Shown: in pieces, positions 10,825 through 20,410 of the stretch
How positions within the stretch are numbered: the stretch's first letter is position 1
Layout of the letters: each line of letters begins with the position of its first letter
Assembly (NCBI RefSeq): GCF_900106925.1
Contig: NZ_FNNZ01000003.1
Location: 124,001-188,000 of the forward strand
Length of the DNA: 64,000 nucleotides
Source: Thiocapsa roseopersicina
GTDB lineage: Bacteria; Pseudomonadota; Gammaproteobacteria; Chromatiales; Chromatiaceae
Direction: 5' to 3'
Made by a program: the position numbers and the translations under genes
The notes under the pieces: model-generated
Database searches by the model: none
Seen by the model: only the letters and a program-made list of their open reading frames with translations
Told to the model about the DNA's origin: nothing

Positions 10825-11856
10825 ATGAGACTCGACAGGCGTCACTGGTGTGCGACCCTGATGATCTTTGCGTCCGTGCTCGTCACGCAGGCCGAGGCGG
10901 GCGAGGTCTTGGACAGCGTGAAGTCGCGCGGGCAATTGCGCTGCGGGGTGAGCGAGGGCATCCCCGGCTTCTCCGAGCGCGATGCCGAGGGACGATGGCG
11001 CGGTCTGGATGTCGACTTCTGTCGCGCGGTGGCGGCGGCGGTCTTGGATGATCCGGACAAGGTCGAGTGGGTGCCGCTCTACGCCTCGGCCCGTTTCCCG
11101 GCACTGCAATCGCGCAAGGTCGACCTCCTGATACGCAACACCAGCTGGACACTGACCCGCGAGGCGGTGTTGAAGGTGCAGTTTCCCGGAATCCTGTATT
11201 ACGACGGTCAGGGGTTCCTGGTTCCGGCCGCGGCCGGCATCGAAACACTCGCCGATCTCGCCGGCGCCACCGTCTGCGTCGAGAAGGGGACAACACACCG
11301 GCGCAATCTGGAGACCTACTTCGCCGCGCACGGCTGGTCCGTGGAGCCGCTGGTGATGGACTCGGCCCCAGAGACCGCGCAGGCATTCTTTGACGGTCGC
11401 TGCCGTGCCTACACCTCGGACGCCGCGCAGCTCGCCGCCATGCGTCTGCTCGCGCCGGCGCAGCGCGAAGCCGACCTGATCCTGCCCGAGCGCATCTCCA
11501 AGGAGCCCTTGAGCCCGGTCGTTTGGCGCGGCGACCCCGAGTGGACCACCTTGGTCCGATGGGTCCTGAACGCTCTGATCCTCGCGGAGGAATACGGCGT
11601 GAACCGCGCCAACATCGATGCGGTGGATGCGGAAGGAACCAACCCCCTGGTCCGACGCACCGACGACGAGCGCGGGTTGATCGCACGCGCGCTCGGCGTC
11701 GAGCCCCGGTGGGGGATCCGCGCCGTGCGTGCCGTCGGCAACTACGGCGAGATGTTCGAGCGCAACGTCGGGCGCGACAGTCCCCTGAAGATCGAGCGCG
11801 GTCTCAACCGGCTCTGGACCGAAGGCGGTCTCCATTATGTCCCCCCGCTCGACTGA
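10825..11856 (+). CDS. Periplasmic amino-acid-type ABC substrate-binding protein (AapJ/BztA-like)
   Basis: This 343-aa protein begins at ATG 10825 with a Sec signal peptide (MRLDRRHWCATLMIFASVLV, cleavage near TQAEA). It then shows the SBP_bac_3 fold typical of general amino-acid binding proteins: VKSRGQLRCGVSEGIPGFSE, RWRGLDVDFCRAVAAAVL, KVDLLIRNTSWTLTREA, TVCVEKGTTHRRNLETYF and GRCRAYTSDAAQLAAMR. AapJ/BztA proteins deliver polar amino acids to an ABC importer in the inner membrane. No permease or ATPase of that class is nearby, so it either serves a distant importer or acts with the permease 11 bp downstream. A terminator separates it from the GNAT gene. Confidence 0.88.
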   Translation: MRLDRRHWCATLMIFASVLVTQAEAGEVLDSVKSRGQLRCGVSEGIPGFSERDAEGRWRGLDVDFCRAVAAAVLDDPDKVEWVPLYASARFPALQSRKVDLLIRNTSWTLTREAVLKVQFPGILYYDGQGFLVPAAAGIETLADLAGATVCVEKGTTHRRNLETYFAAHGWSVEPLVMDSAPETAQAFFDGRCRAYTSDAAQLAAMRLLAPAQREADLILPERISKEPLSPVVWRGDPEWTTLVRWVLNALILAEEYGVNRANIDAVDAEGTNPLVRRTDDERGLIARALGVEPRWGIRAVRAVGNYGEMFERNVGRDSPLKIERGLNRLWTEGGLHYVPPLD

Positions 11857-11867
11857 GTGACGCCGTC

Positions 11868-13208
11868 ATGACCGACCTTCAGATCTATCTGACCCTCGGC
11901 GTCTTCGCTGCCGTGATCCTCTTGATCGCTTTCGATCTGGTCGACATGGTGGTCGCGGCCCTGCTCGGGGTCAGCGTCTTGATGGTGTTCGAGGTGATCG
12001 ACGGATCCGATCTGGTCCCCATCATCGATACCGCCGGCGGCCCGCTTGCGCTCTTGTTCGGCGGCATGGTGGTGGCGCGGGTGATCGGCAAGACGGGCAT
12101 CTTCGACTGGCTCGGCGACGCCGTTCTGCGCGCGACCGGCGGGAGCGGCAAGCGTCTGTTGCTGCTCATCGTCGCCCTGGTGGCCCCGATCTGCGCCCTG
12201 TTGCCCAATGCGACCGCCGTGATCCTGGTCGCGCCGGTGATCATCGGGGTCTGCCGGGCGCTCAAGGTGGATTTCGCCGGGCCGCTGATCATTACCGCCA
12301 TCGTGAGCAACGCGGCCGGCATGCTTACCCTGGTCGGCGATCCCGCGACTTTCCTCGTCGGCAGTGCGATCGGGTTGTCCTTCGTGGATTACCTGCGGAT
12401 GGTGAGTCCAGGTGGCCTGCTGACCGTGCTGGCGGTCATCCCCCTGCTGCCGCGTTTGCTGCCGGAGATCTGGGCAACACGTGTGACCCTGCCGCCGTCG
12501 CGCCCGGGCGTGCGCATCGAGCGGCCCGTCTTCCTGGCCCTCTCGCTGCTCGTCCTCCTGGTCATGGTGGTCCTCTTTTTGATCGGCGAGTCGCTGCCGA
12601 CCCATATCGTTCCGCCCGAGGTGGCCATCGTCGGCGCGGCGCTCGCGCTGCTCGTGGTTTACGGCGTGCGCATCGAGCCGGTGGGGGAGGTCCTGCGCGA
12701 CGTGGATTGGAAGACGATCCTCTTCCTCGGCGCCATCTTCACCCTCGTCCAGGCATTCATTAAGACCGAGCTGCTGCAGGGGCTGTCGATCCAGCTCTAC
12801 GCCTGGTTCGGGGACGATCTCCTTGCGGTCGGACTCCTGTCTCTGGCCGGTATCGGGATCCTCTCGAGCCTGCTGGCGAATATCCCCGTGGTCGCCGCGG
12901 CGCTGGTCATGATCACCGGTTATCTCGTTGCGGCCGAGGCGGTCCCGGAGGTCGCTCTGGCGAGCGGCTTCGTGGATTGGCCGAGCGCCGTCATGCCGGT
13001 GTTCGTGGCCATGATGTTCGGCGCCACCCTCGGCGGGAACGCGACCCTGATCGGCGCGTCGGCCAACGTCGTCGCCGTCGGCATCTGCGCCTCGCACGGC
13101 CGGCGCGTGACCTTCATGCAGTTCCTGCGTATCGGCCTGCCGATCGCGGTGACCCAGTTGTCGGTTGGGGCGCTTTATGTCCTTGCCCTCGCCTGGTTCC
13201 TGGACTGA
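11868..13208 (+). CDS. ArsB/NhaD-like (ion transporter superfamily) permease
   Basis: This 446-aa integral membrane protein has about 11-12 hydrophobic segments and the motifs of the ArsB/NhaD/P-protein branch of the ion transporter superfamily: LLFGGMVVARVIGKTGIFDW, LLPNATAVILVAPV, VSNAAGMLTLVGDPATFLVG, and in the second half WKTILFLGAIFTLVQAF, LLANIPVVAAALVMITGY and MMFGATLGGNATLIGASANV. The paired GNAT/GDP motifs are internally repeated, as in NhaD. Transport of Na+/H+ or an organic anion is possible, and substrate cannot be fixed from sequence. ATG 11868 lies 11 bp after the binding-protein gene, suggesting one operon. Confidence 0.85.
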   Translation: MTDLQIYLTLGVFAAVILLIAFDLVDMVVAALLGVSVLMVFEVIDGSDLVPIIDTAGGPLALLFGGMVVARVIGKTGIFDWLGDAVLRATGGSGKRLLLLIVALVAPICALLPNATAVILVAPVIIGVCRALKVDFAGPLIITAIVSNAAGMLTLVGDPATFLVGSAIGLSFVDYLRMVSPGGLLTVLAVIPLLPRLLPEIWATRVTLPPSRPGVRIERPVFLALSLLVLLVMVVLFLIGESLPTHIVPPEVAIVGAALALLVVYGVRIEPVGEVLRDVDWKTILFLGAIFTLVQAFIKTELLQGLSIQLYAWFGDDLLAVGLLSLAGIGILSSLLANIPVVAAALVMITGYLVAAEAVPEVALASGFVDWPSAVMPVFVAMMFGATLGGNATLIGASANVVAVGICASHGRRVTFMQFLRIGLPIAVTQLSVGALYVLALAWFLD

Positions 13209-13228
13209 CGCGCCTTTTCCAGCCGCGA

Positions 13229-14011
13229 TCAAGCGTGACGCCGATCCCCGTGCCAGCGATGCAGGAGCAGCCATTCCACGAAGCTCAGGATCGCATAGAG
13301 GACGACGCCCATGAGCGCGAGCAGCAACAGGGCGGCGAACATCTTGGCGATCTGCAGCCGATTGCCGGCCTCGAGGATGCGCCAGGCGAGTCCGTCGGTG
13401 TTGCCGGAGGCCGCGGCGAACTCGGCGACCACGGCACCGACCAGTGCGAGTCCACCCGCGGTCTTGATGCCTGCGAGCAGATAGGGCAGGGAGGATGGAA
13501 CCATGAGCCGGATGAAGGTCTGGCGAAAGTCCGCGCGATACAGCCGGAAGAGGTCGCGTAGATTGGGGTCGACCGCCTTGAGACCTGCGGTCGCGCTTGC
13601 CAGGACCGGGAAGAAGGCGGCGATCCAGGCCAGGATCAGCACGGTGAGCCAGGCGTTGTCGAGTCCGACCCAGACGATGATCAAGGGGGCGATGGCGATG
13701 ATGGGTGTGACCTGCAGGATCACGGCATAAGGCGAGAGCGCCGCCTCCGCGATACGGCTGGAGGCGAAGAGCGCTGCGAGTGCCGTGCCCGAGACCGTTG
13801 CCAGAGTGAAGGCCGCCAATGTCGTGCCCAATGTGGTCCATGCCGAGCCGAGAAGCGAGGCCCCGTCGGTTGCGAAGACGGCCAGAATGGCGCTCGGCGG
13901 AGGCAGGATGAAGGGCGGGATCTCCAGATAGACGACGGACCACTCCCAAAACCGGATCAAACCCAGAAAGAGCGCGATCGGCAGGATGATCCGCAGGCCC
14001 CGCATCAGCAT
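13229..14011 (-). CDS. ABC importer permease (SsuC/TauC/ThiX type)
   Basis: This 260-aa inner-membrane permease has about six helices and the BPD_transp_1 coupling motif in ATAGLKAVDPNLRDLFRLYR followed by LPYLLAGIKTAGGLALVGAV (EAA-like loop). It pairs with the ATPase encoded immediately upstream on the same strand (7-bp overlap) and with the NMT1-like binding protein. Importers of this class carry nitrate, sulfonates, taurine or thiamine-pyrimidine precursors; the sequence does not choose among them. ATG 14011 starts MLMRGLRIILP. Confidence 0.9.
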   Translation of the reverse strand: MLMRGLRIILPIALFLGLIRFWEWSVVYLEIPPFILPPPSAILAVFATDGASLLGSAWTTLGTTLAAFTLATVSGTALAALFASSRIAEAALSPYAVILQVTPIIAIAPLIIVWVGLDNAWLTVLILAWIAAFFPVLASATAGLKAVDPNLRDLFRLYRADFRQTFIRLMVPSSLPYLLAGIKTAGGLALVGAVVAEFAAASGNTDGLAWRILEAGNRLQIAKMFAALLLLALMGVVLYAILSFVEWLLLHRWHGDRRHA

Positions 14012-14748
14012 GTCGAGACATCCTCCAACGCGTCGAGGATGTCGCGCGCGGTCGCATTGAAGGCGGCGGATGTCCGGTAGCCGGGCTCGCGCGGGTAGGG
14101 CGCGGGGTTCTCGATGTCGGCGACCAGACGTCCCGGACGCCCGCTGAGGATCAAGATCCGCTGCGACAGATAGACGGCCTCGAAGACCGAGTGGGTTACG
14201 AAGATCCCGGTAAACCGACGCTCGGCCCAGAGACGCAGCAGGTCGTCGTTGAGCTTGCCGCGGGTGAATTCATCGAGCGCCGCGAAGGGCTCGTCCATCA
14301 AGAGGACATCGGGGTCGGCGACCAGCGCGCGTGCGATGGAGACACGCATGCGCATCCCGCCCGAGAGCTCGCGGGGCAGGGCATCGGCGAAGCCCGCGAG
14401 ACCGACTTTCTCCAGCGCGACACGGGCGCGTTCACGCGCTTCGCTCTTGGCCATGCCGGCAAGCTCGAGCGGCAAGGCGATGTTGTTGGTCGCAGTCGCC
14501 CACGCCATGAGCGTCGGTTCCTGGAAGATGAAGCCGAGCGATCCGCGTGTTTGCGGCCAGCCGACACGGCCCCGTGTCGGCTCTTCCAGCCCGGCGATGA
14601 GCCTCAGTACCGTGCTTTTGCCGCATCCGGAGGGGCCGAGCAGGGAGACGAAGGCGCCGGCCTCGATGTCGGCGCTGAGCTCCCCGAGCGCGGCGGTGCC
14701 GTTGGGGAAGGTCTTCGCCAGTCGGTCGAGGCGCAGGCCGCTGCTCAC
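14005..14748 (-). CDS. ABC importer ATP-binding protein (SsuB/TauB/ThiZ type)
   Basis: This 247-aa cytoplasmic ATPase powers the importer. It has Walker A GPSGCGKST (about residues 38-46), a Q-loop in GFIFQEPTLMAW, the signature LSGGMRMRVSIARAL, Walker B DVLLMDEPFAALD and the switch histidine in IFVTHSVFEAV. The start is GTG 14748, overlapping the TGA of the binding-protein gene as GTGA, which fits tight translational coupling. It also overlaps the permease gene downstream. Confidence 0.93.
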   Translation of the reverse strand: MSSGLRLDRLAKTFPNGTAALGELSADIEAGAFVSLLGPSGCGKSTVLRLIAGLEEPTRGRVGWPQTRGSLGFIFQEPTLMAWATATNNIALPLELAGMAKSEARERARVALEKVGLAGFADALPRELSGGMRMRVSIARALVADPDVLLMDEPFAALDEFTRGKLNDDLLRLWAERRFTGIFVTHSVFEAVYLSQRILILSGRPGRLVADIENPAPYPREPGYRTSAAFNATARDILDALEDVSTC

Positions 14749-15731
14749 GGTTTTGGCGGGAGGAAATCGAGCGAGAAGGCGCGCCGCCAATCCAGCGTCG
14801 TCGGGTAGACCCCGTCGGCGGACATGGTCTCGAAGAAGGCCTGCCAGCGTGCCTCCGTCATGACGCCGATCCCGGCAGTCTCGGCATCGCCCGCGGTGGC
14901 GAGCCGGTAGCGGTTCATCTCGGCGATGGCATGCAGCAGCACAGCGTCGGTCATCTCCGGGTTGTCGGCCTTGATCAGGCTGTTGCCGGGCGTGGGGTCG
15001 CCGGTGAGATAGTCCTTCCAGCCGGCAATGGAGGCGGCGACGAAGGCCCGTACCTGTTGCGGGTTGGCTTGGATGCGGCGATCCGAGGCCAGGATGAGCG
15101 TCCCGTAGGAGGGGTAGTCCTCGTCGGCCATGAGGAAGACCTGCGGTGTGATCCCGCTCGCCTTTTCGATCTCGTAAGGCTCGCTGGTGACATAGCCCTG
15201 CTGGATCGCACGCGGATCGGCGAGAAAGGGGGCGAGATTGTAGGTGTACTTGCGGATCTGACGATCCGTGAAGCCGAATTTGGCCTTCAGCCAGATCCAG
15301 TGGCTGCCGACGCCTGCGTCCGAGATCATGATCGGCTTGCCCTTCATGTCGGCAATGGATCGGATGTCCTCGCGCGGGTGCGTGATCAGGACCTGCGGGT
15401 CTTTCTGGAAGATGGCCGCGACGGCGGTCGCCGGAATCCCGGCCGCGACCATGTTGAGCGGAATAAAGCTGTTGGAGCCGATCCCGAAATCGACCTCGTT
15501 GGAGCCCAGGAGCAGGGGGACATTCACCGAGGGGCCGCCCTGGATGATCTCGACATCCAGCCCCTGCTCGGCATAGAGCCCGAGCGCCTTGGCTTGGTAG
15601 AAGCCGCCTTGCGGGGCCTGCGCCTTCCAGTCGGTGACGAAACGGATCTTGGTCGGCTCGGCGGCCGGTGTCGATCCGGCGACGGCGAGGCCGAGCAAGG
15701 CCGCAGCGAAGATGATGGCGTGCTTGGACAT
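14745..15731 (-). CDS. NMT1/THI5-type ABC substrate-binding protein
   Basis: This 328-aa periplasmic protein carries a signal peptide (MSKHAIIFAAALLGLAVAG, cleavage near TPAAE) and the NMT1/SsuA-like fold: KIRFVTDWKAQAPQGGFYQA, YAEQGLDVEIIQGGPSVNVP, VDFGIGSNSFIPLNMVAAG, IADMKGKPIMISD and a GVGSHWIWLKAKFGF segment. The TDWKAQAPQGGFYQAKALGL block resembles binding proteins for thiamine pyrimidine (HMP) precursors, but riboflavin, taurine and nitrate binders share the fold. It is followed by its ATPase and permease in one overlapping operon and preceded, 2 bp away, by a membrane-anchored protein of unknown function. Confidence 0.88.
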   Translation of the reverse strand: MSKHAIIFAAALLGLAVAGSTPAAEPTKIRFVTDWKAQAPQGGFYQAKALGLYAEQGLDVEIIQGGPSVNVPLLLGSNEVDFGIGSNSFIPLNMVAAGIPATAVAAIFQKDPQVLITHPREDIRSIADMKGKPIMISDAGVGSHWIWLKAKFGFTDRQIRKYTYNLAPFLADPRAIQQGYVTSEPYEIEKASGITPQVFLMADEDYPSYGTLILASDRRIQANPQQVRAFVAASIAGWKDYLTGDPTPGNSLIKADNPEMTDAVLLHAIAEMNRYRLATAGDAETAGIGVMTEARWQAFFETMSADGVYPTTLDWRRAFSLDFLPPKP

Positions 15732-15733
15732 GC

Positions 15734-16432
15734 TCAGCTCTCCGAAGGCGTTTCCTCGCTCGGGACGGCATCCTGCAACGGGCTCAGGAGTCGGTCGAAG
15801 TCGTCCGGGTTGACGTACTGAATGACCACGGTCCCGTTGGGGCTGCGGCCGATGTCCATCCCGCGTTCGGGGTAGAGCCAATGGACGATCTCGGTCTCGG
15901 GCTCGGTCAGACGCAGATCGGGTGTGCCGAAGCGTTGCTCGATCAGCGCGTTGTCCAACCTGGCCTTCGGAAGGTAGCTGATGGATCGGATCGGGCGGGC
16001 GGACAGGGTCTCGACATCGGCCGGGTCGAGCTTGATCTTGCGGCTACCGCTGCCGACCTGGCTGATCCGCAGGCCGCGCTCGTACATGGCGGCGAGGGTG
16101 GCCTGGTCGACATCGAGCGCGATCACGAAATCCGCGCGCAGGCGCTGGAGATGGATCTGGTCGAAGAAGGCCTCCACACCGTAGGACTCGGCTTGCGTCG
16201 GGTCTTGGAAGAGATTGACCTTGCCGTCCTCGCCGAACAGCCTGCGCACCTCCGCCAGCGTGGTCTCCCCGATTGTGAAGCCGAAGACCTGCGAGTGCCC
16301 GGAAGCATCCTGCGTGACCCGCCAAGGCAAGCGATCCGGGCCGTCCTCGATGGATGCGGGCATGAGGAGAAGAACACCCAAGAAGCCTAAGACGGCGACG
16401 CCGAGGACGGAGAGAATGATCTGTCGATCCAT
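15734..16432 (-). CDS. Membrane-anchored periplasmic protein of unknown function
   Basis: I do not recognise a named family in this 232-aa protein. Residues about 5-24 (IILSVLGVAVLGFLGVLLLM) form one N-terminal membrane anchor; the rest is soluble and probably periplasmic. The segment FTIGETTLAEVRRLFGEDGK is a pattern seen in small outer-membrane-assembly-like or SmpA-type folds, and a similar one (ALIEQRFGTPDLRLTEPETE) appears near the C-terminus, suggesting two related domains. It ends 2 bp before the binding-protein start and is the first gene of that operon, so it may assist the importer. Confidence 0.65.
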   Translation of the reverse strand: MDRQIILSVLGVAVLGFLGVLLLMPASIEDGPDRLPWRVTQDASGHSQVFGFTIGETTLAEVRRLFGEDGKVNLFQDPTQAESYGVEAFFDQIHLQRLRADFVIALDVDQATLAAMYERGLRISQVGSGSRKIKLDPADVETLSARPIRSISYLPKARLDNALIEQRFGTPDLRLTEPETEIVHWLYPERGMDIGRSPNGTVVIQYVNPDDFDRLLSPLQDAVPSEETPSES

Positions 16433-16573
16433 GGGTTTGGAGTGCTCCGGATGATGCGATTGCGATCGAGCAAGCGGTTCGCCGGCGTGCGGCGATCAAG
16501 ATTCGGACCCGTATCGATGGTCGATTACGACAACGACAACCACAACGAACGGCCTCGACACATCTGCCATGCT

Positions 16574-16760
<187 letters not shown>

Positions 16761-16771
16761 ATACAAAAACC

Positions 16772-16857
16772 TGAACCGCGTCGACTCCAAGTCTCGCGGA
16801 CCAAGCCGAACGCGAAGCAATGCTGAACCAGCATTGATCACGCCGGACGCGGTTCAG
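16772..16857. repeat. AACCGCG-type inverted-repeat element, single unit (copy 4)
   Basis: An 86-bp unit with ends CTGAACCGCGTC and GACGCGGTTCAG. Its right end contains the TGA stop codon (minus strand, 16854-16856) of the Mth938-domain gene. Confidence 0.85.
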
Positions 16858-17255
16858 CCCGGTTCAGCGTGATTCAGCGCCAGAGGCATCAGACCGGCGA
16901 CGACGCGCCGCCCTTCCGACATCAAGATGTTGTAGGTCCGGCAGGCCGCACCCGTATCCATGACCTCGAATCCGATACCGCGCCCGATCACGGCAAAATA
17001 GAGTGCGGGGTCCGGAAAGACCTGTGTCTCGCCGGTCCCCAGTACGATGACCTGGGTCTCGGGCTCGATCGCGATCAGTGCATCCAGGTGCTCGACCGTC
17101 AAATCGGCCGGGTCCGCCGGACCCCAGCCGTCTTCGATCCGGCTCGGCGTCACGATCAACCCACGGGTAAAGCGTCGCCCCCCGATCAGGATGCCGTCGT
17201 TACCGTAGGCGTCGATCAGTTGGCCGCTGCTGCCGTCTGCTTCGGAGAATCTCAT
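16854..17255 (-). CDS. Mth938-like (DUF498/Xcc1710-like) domain protein
   Basis: This 133-aa cytosolic protein matches the Mth938/NDUFAF3-like domain family: IDAYGNDGILIGGRRFTRGL, a VTPSRIEDGWGPAD segment, IEPETQVIVLGTGETQVFP, GIGFEVMDTGAACRTYNILM and EGRRVVAGLMPL. In mitochondria the relative NDUFAF3 helps assemble complex I; the bacterial function is unclear. ATG 17255 (MRFSEADG) is chosen; an upstream in-frame ATG at 17291 would add 12 residues. The C-terminus reads into, and its stop codon is provided by, a repeat element. It is divergent from gltX. Confidence 0.85.
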   Translation of the reverse strand: MRFSEADGSSGQLIDAYGNDGILIGGRRFTRGLIVTPSRIEDGWGPADPADLTVEHLDALIAIEPETQVIVLGTGETQVFPDPALYFAVIGRGIGFEVMDTGAACRTYNILMSEGRRVVAGLMPLALNHAEPG

Positions 17256-17398
17256 GGCGCGAACATAACCGAAGGTCACTTGATGGAACAAGGTGAGGCC
17301 GACACAGCGAGATAAGAACCCGAGCGAACAAGCGGGCAGGTCGAAGGGGCTCTGTTAGAATCGCCGCCACGCGTCCCAAACAACCGATCCGGAAGCCC

Positions 17399-18820
17399 AT
17401 GACCGTCCGTACCCGATTCGCCCCGTCCCCTACCGGTTACCTGCACGTCGGAGGCGCCCGCACGGCGCTCTTCAGCTATCTCTTCGCGCGCAAGCACGGC
17501 GGGCAGTTCGTGCTGCGGATCGAGGATACGGACCTGGAGCGCTCGACGGCCGAGTCCGTGAACGCCATCCTCGAGGGCATGACCTGGCTCGGGTTGGACT
17601 ACGACGAGGGGCCCTTCTACCAGACCCAGCGCTTCGATCGGTACAACGCCGTGATCGACGAGCTGCTGGCCAAGGGCTTGGCCTATCGCTGCATCTGCTC
17701 GAAGGAGCGCCTGGAAAAGCTGCGCGAGGATCAGATGGCGCAGCGGCTCAAACCGCGCTACGACGGCCATTGTCGCGGACACGAGGTCGACCCGAACGAG
17801 CCGCACGTCATCCGCTTCAAGAATCCCGCCGACGGCGTCGTGGTCGTCGACGACATGATCCGCGGCCGGGTTGTCTTCGCCAACGCCGAGCTGGACGACC
17901 TGGTCATCCGGCGCAGCGACGGTGCACCCACCTACAACCTGAGCGTGGTGGTGGACGACTCGGATATGGGCATCACCCATGTCATTCGCGGCGACGATCA
18001 TCTGAACAACACGCCGCGCCAGATCAACATCCTGCGTGCGCTCGGCCACGAGCCGCCGCGCTACGCCCATGTGCCCATGATCCTCGGCGACGACGGTGCG
18101 CGTTTGTCCAAGCGCCACGGTGCGGTGAGCGTCATTGCCTATCGCGATCAGGGCTATCTGCCCGAGGCGCTGCTCAATTATCTGGTCCGTCTGGGCTGGT
18201 CGCACGGCGATCAGGAGCTCTTCTCCGTCGAGGAGATGATCAAGCTCTTCGAGATCGGCGACGTCAACAAGGCTGCCTCGGCCTTCAACACCGACAAGCT
18301 CGATTGGTTGAATCAGCAGTATCTGCATCATGCCGATCCGGCGCGGATCGCCCGTCTGCTCAGTCCGCACATGGGTCGGCTCGACATCGATCCCGCGACC
18401 GGCCCCGATCTGATCGAGGTCGTCAAGGCGCAAGCCGCGCGCGCCAAGACCCTGACCGAGCTGGCCGAGATCAGCGCCTTCTTCTATCGCGATTTCGAGA
18501 CCTTCGACGAGGCGTCCGCCAAGAAGCATCTGCGTCTGGTGGCCCGCGAAGGGCTCGAGCGCCTGCGTGCCGCCTTCGAGCTGATGGCCTACGAGGATTG
18601 GACGCTCGAGGGACTCAAGCACGTCGTGGAAGGGATCGCCGAGGAGCTGGGGACCAATATGGGCAAGGTCGCCCAGCCCCTGCGCGTCGCCATCGTCGGT
18701 CGCGCCGCCTCGCCCGGCATCGACGAGACCCTGCGGCTCGTCGGCAAGGATGCGACGCTACGCCGGATCGACAAGGCGCTGGCCTATATCGCGGCGCGCG
18801 GCGGCAACGAGTCGTCTTGA
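17399..18820 (+). CDS. gltX: Glutamate--tRNA ligase
   Basis: GltX charges tRNA-Glu, and Glu-tRNA also feeds the C5 pathway to tetrapyrroles, including bacteriochlorophyll. The 473-aa class I synthetase has the HIGH-equivalent [19 protein letters not shown] (residues 7-25), [14 protein letters not shown], the GCN-type zinc region [12 protein letters not shown] to HCRGH, and the KMSKS-equivalent [12 protein letters not shown]. The anticodon-binding C-terminal domain is intact. ATG 17399 is well placed; no strong ribosome-binding site is seen. A palindrome follows 24 bp after the stop. Confidence 0.97.
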   Translation: MTVRTRFAPSPTGYLHVGGARTALFSYLFARKHGGQFVLRIEDTDLERSTAESVNAILEGMTWLGLDYDEGPFYQTQRFDRYNAVIDELLAKGLAYRCICSKERLEKLREDQMAQRLKPRYDGHCRGHEVDPNEPHVIRFKNPADGVVVVDDMIRGRVVFANAELDDLVIRRSDGAPTYNLSVVVDDSDMGITHVIRGDDHLNNTPRQINILRALGHEPPRYAHVPMILGDDGARLSKRHGAVSVIAYRDQGYLPEALLNYLVRLGWSHGDQELFSVEEMIKLFEIGDVNKAASAFNTDKLDWLNQQYLHHADPARIARLLSPHMGRLDIDPATGPDLIEVVKAQAARAKTLTELAEISAFFYRDFETFDEASAKKHLRLVAREGLERLRAAFELMAYEDWTLEGLKHVVEGIAEELGTNMGKVAQPLRVAIVGRAASPGIDETLRLVGKDATLRRIDKALAYIAARGGNESS

Positions 18821-18844
18821 GACCCGCGTAGGGAAGACATCCGG

Positions 18845-18866
18845 GTCACCCCGCATGCGGGGTGAC
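18845..18866. other. 22-bp perfect palindrome between gltX and glgA
   Basis: GTCACCCCGCA is followed by its exact complement TGCGGGGTGAC, so the whole forms either a cruciform or a transcript hairpin. There is no T tract. It may slow or end gltX transcripts. Confidence 0.6.
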
Positions 18867-18933
18867 GCCGCGCGTGGGTGCCTCCGAGGGTTTCGGCGGC
18901 CCCGCCATCAAAAAGCCAATCGGGAATCAAGGT

Positions 18934-20403
18934 ATGTATATCGCCATGGTCAGCGCCGAGTGTGCGCCGATCGCAAAAGCTGGCGGGCTCGGTGATGTCG
19001 TGCACGGGCTCTCGCGCGAGCTTCTCGCGCTCGGGCAAGAGGTCGAGGTCTTTTTGCCGGGATACGATTCGCTGCGCCACGATCTGATCGAGGGGCGCCG
19101 CGAGGTCTGCCGCGGGTTGCGCGTCCCCTATTTCGATCAGTGGATCGACTGTCGGGTGGATTCGGGCGAGGTCGACGGGATCACCTGCTTCTTCATCGAG
19201 TCCGATTCGCCCCATCGGTTCTTTCAGCGCGGGCGCATCTACGGCGAGGCCGACGATGCGGACCGCTTCGCCTTCTTCTGTCGGGCCGTGCTGGAGTTCA
19301 TGCTGACCTCGGGCAGGCGCCCGGACGTCATCCATTGTCACGATTGGCAAACCGCGCTGGTGCCCGTCCTCCTCTTCGAGATGTACCAGCGCCTCGGACT
19401 GACCGACGTCCGTGTCTGCTACAGCCTGCACAATCTCGGCTACCAGGGTGTCGTGGGTGAATCCATCCTGCGTCAGGTCGGTCTGGATCCGGCACGCCTC
19501 ATGACGCCCGACCGTCTCCAGGATCCAGCCAATCCGCGCGCGGTGAATCTGATGAAGGGCGGGATCGTCTTCTCCAACTTCGTCAACACCGTCTCGCCGC
19601 GCTACGCCTGGGAGATCCAGAACACCGAGCAGGGGATGGGGCTGCAGGGTGTTCTGAAGACCCACGACGGCAAGTTCGGCGGTGTGCTCAACGGCATCGA
19701 CGATGCGGTCTGGAACCCTGCAACCGACCGGCACATCCCCGAGCCCTTCGATGCCGAGCAGCTCGACGGCAAGGAGGCCAATCGCCGGGCCTTGCGGGAT
19801 TACTTGGGCCTCGTTCAGGACGAGAAGCCGATCGTGGCCGTCGTCAGCCGGCTCGACTATCAGAAGGGCGTGCATCTCCTGCGTTTCGGCATCGCGCATG
19901 CGTGCGCGCTCGACTGCCAGCTCGCGCTTCTCGGGGCCGCGCTCGATCCGGTGGTTGCCGAGCAGTTCCGGCGCCTCCAAGAAGACACCGAGGGGCACCC
20001 GGATTGCCGTCTGGTCCTTGCGTATGACGAGGAGCTGTCCCATCTCATCTATGCAGGCGCAGACATGATCCTCATCCCGAGCATCTACGAACCCTGCGGG
20101 TTGACCCAGATGATCGCGATGAAATACGGCGTAGTCCCGATCGCGCGGCGCGTCGGGGGGCTCGCCGATACGGTCTTCGACGCCAACTACTCGGATCGTC
20201 CCTTCGAGGAGCGCAACGGTTATCTCTTCGACGACCTGACCGAGTCCGCCCTGGCCGCCGCCATGGAGCGCGCGATCGATCTGTGGCGGAATCACCCCGA
20301 GTATTTTCGCCAGCTGCAGATCAACGGGATGCGTGTCGACCGCTCATGGGGCCGACCGGCACGCCAGTACCTGGACATCTACAGCCACATCCGAGTGCAC
20401 TGA
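18934..20403 (+). CDS. glgA: Glycogen synthase (ADP-glucose, GT5)
   Basis: GlgA extends alpha-1,4-glucan chains from ADP-glucose; purple sulfur bacteria store glycogen as a carbon and energy reserve. The 489-aa protein begins MYIAMVSAECAPIAKAGGLG, the classic KxGGLxDV substrate loop (AKAGGLGDVVHGLSREL). It also has the GT5 catalytic domain (PDVIHCHDWQTALVPVLL, SLHNLGYQG, LNGIDDAVWNPATD) and the GT-B C-terminal half with SRLDYQKGVHLL and the EPCGLTQMIAMKYG motif. ATG 18934 follows AATCAAGG. The sufS-sufE fusion starts 7 bp downstream. Confidence 0.95.
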   Translation: MYIAMVSAECAPIAKAGGLGDVVHGLSRELLALGQEVEVFLPGYDSLRHDLIEGRREVCRGLRVPYFDQWIDCRVDSGEVDGITCFFIESDSPHRFFQRGRIYGEADDADRFAFFCRAVLEFMLTSGRRPDVIHCHDWQTALVPVLLFEMYQRLGLTDVRVCYSLHNLGYQGVVGESILRQVGLDPARLMTPDRLQDPANPRAVNLMKGGIVFSNFVNTVSPRYAWEIQNTEQGMGLQGVLKTHDGKFGGVLNGIDDAVWNPATDRHIPEPFDAEQLDGKEANRRALRDYLGLVQDEKPIVAVVSRLDYQKGVHLLRFGIAHACALDCQLALLGAALDPVVAEQFRRLQEDTEGHPDCRLVLAYDEELSHLIYAGADMILIPSIYEPCGLTQMIAMKYGVVPIARRVGGLADTVFDANYSDRPFEERNGYLFDDLTESALAAAMERAIDLWRNHPEYFRQLQINGMRVDRSWGRPARQYLDIYSHIRVH

Positions 20404-20410
20404 ACCGAAG

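Noticed and set aside
9643-11835. Minus-strand open frame of 730 codons
   Set aside because: High GC keeps frames open opposite real genes. The GNAT and binding-protein genes on the plus strand have clear motifs.
11835-14057. Minus-strand open frame of 740 codons
   Set aside because: It lies opposite the ArsB/NhaD-like permease and in a shifted frame of the ABC permease; no domain is recognisable.
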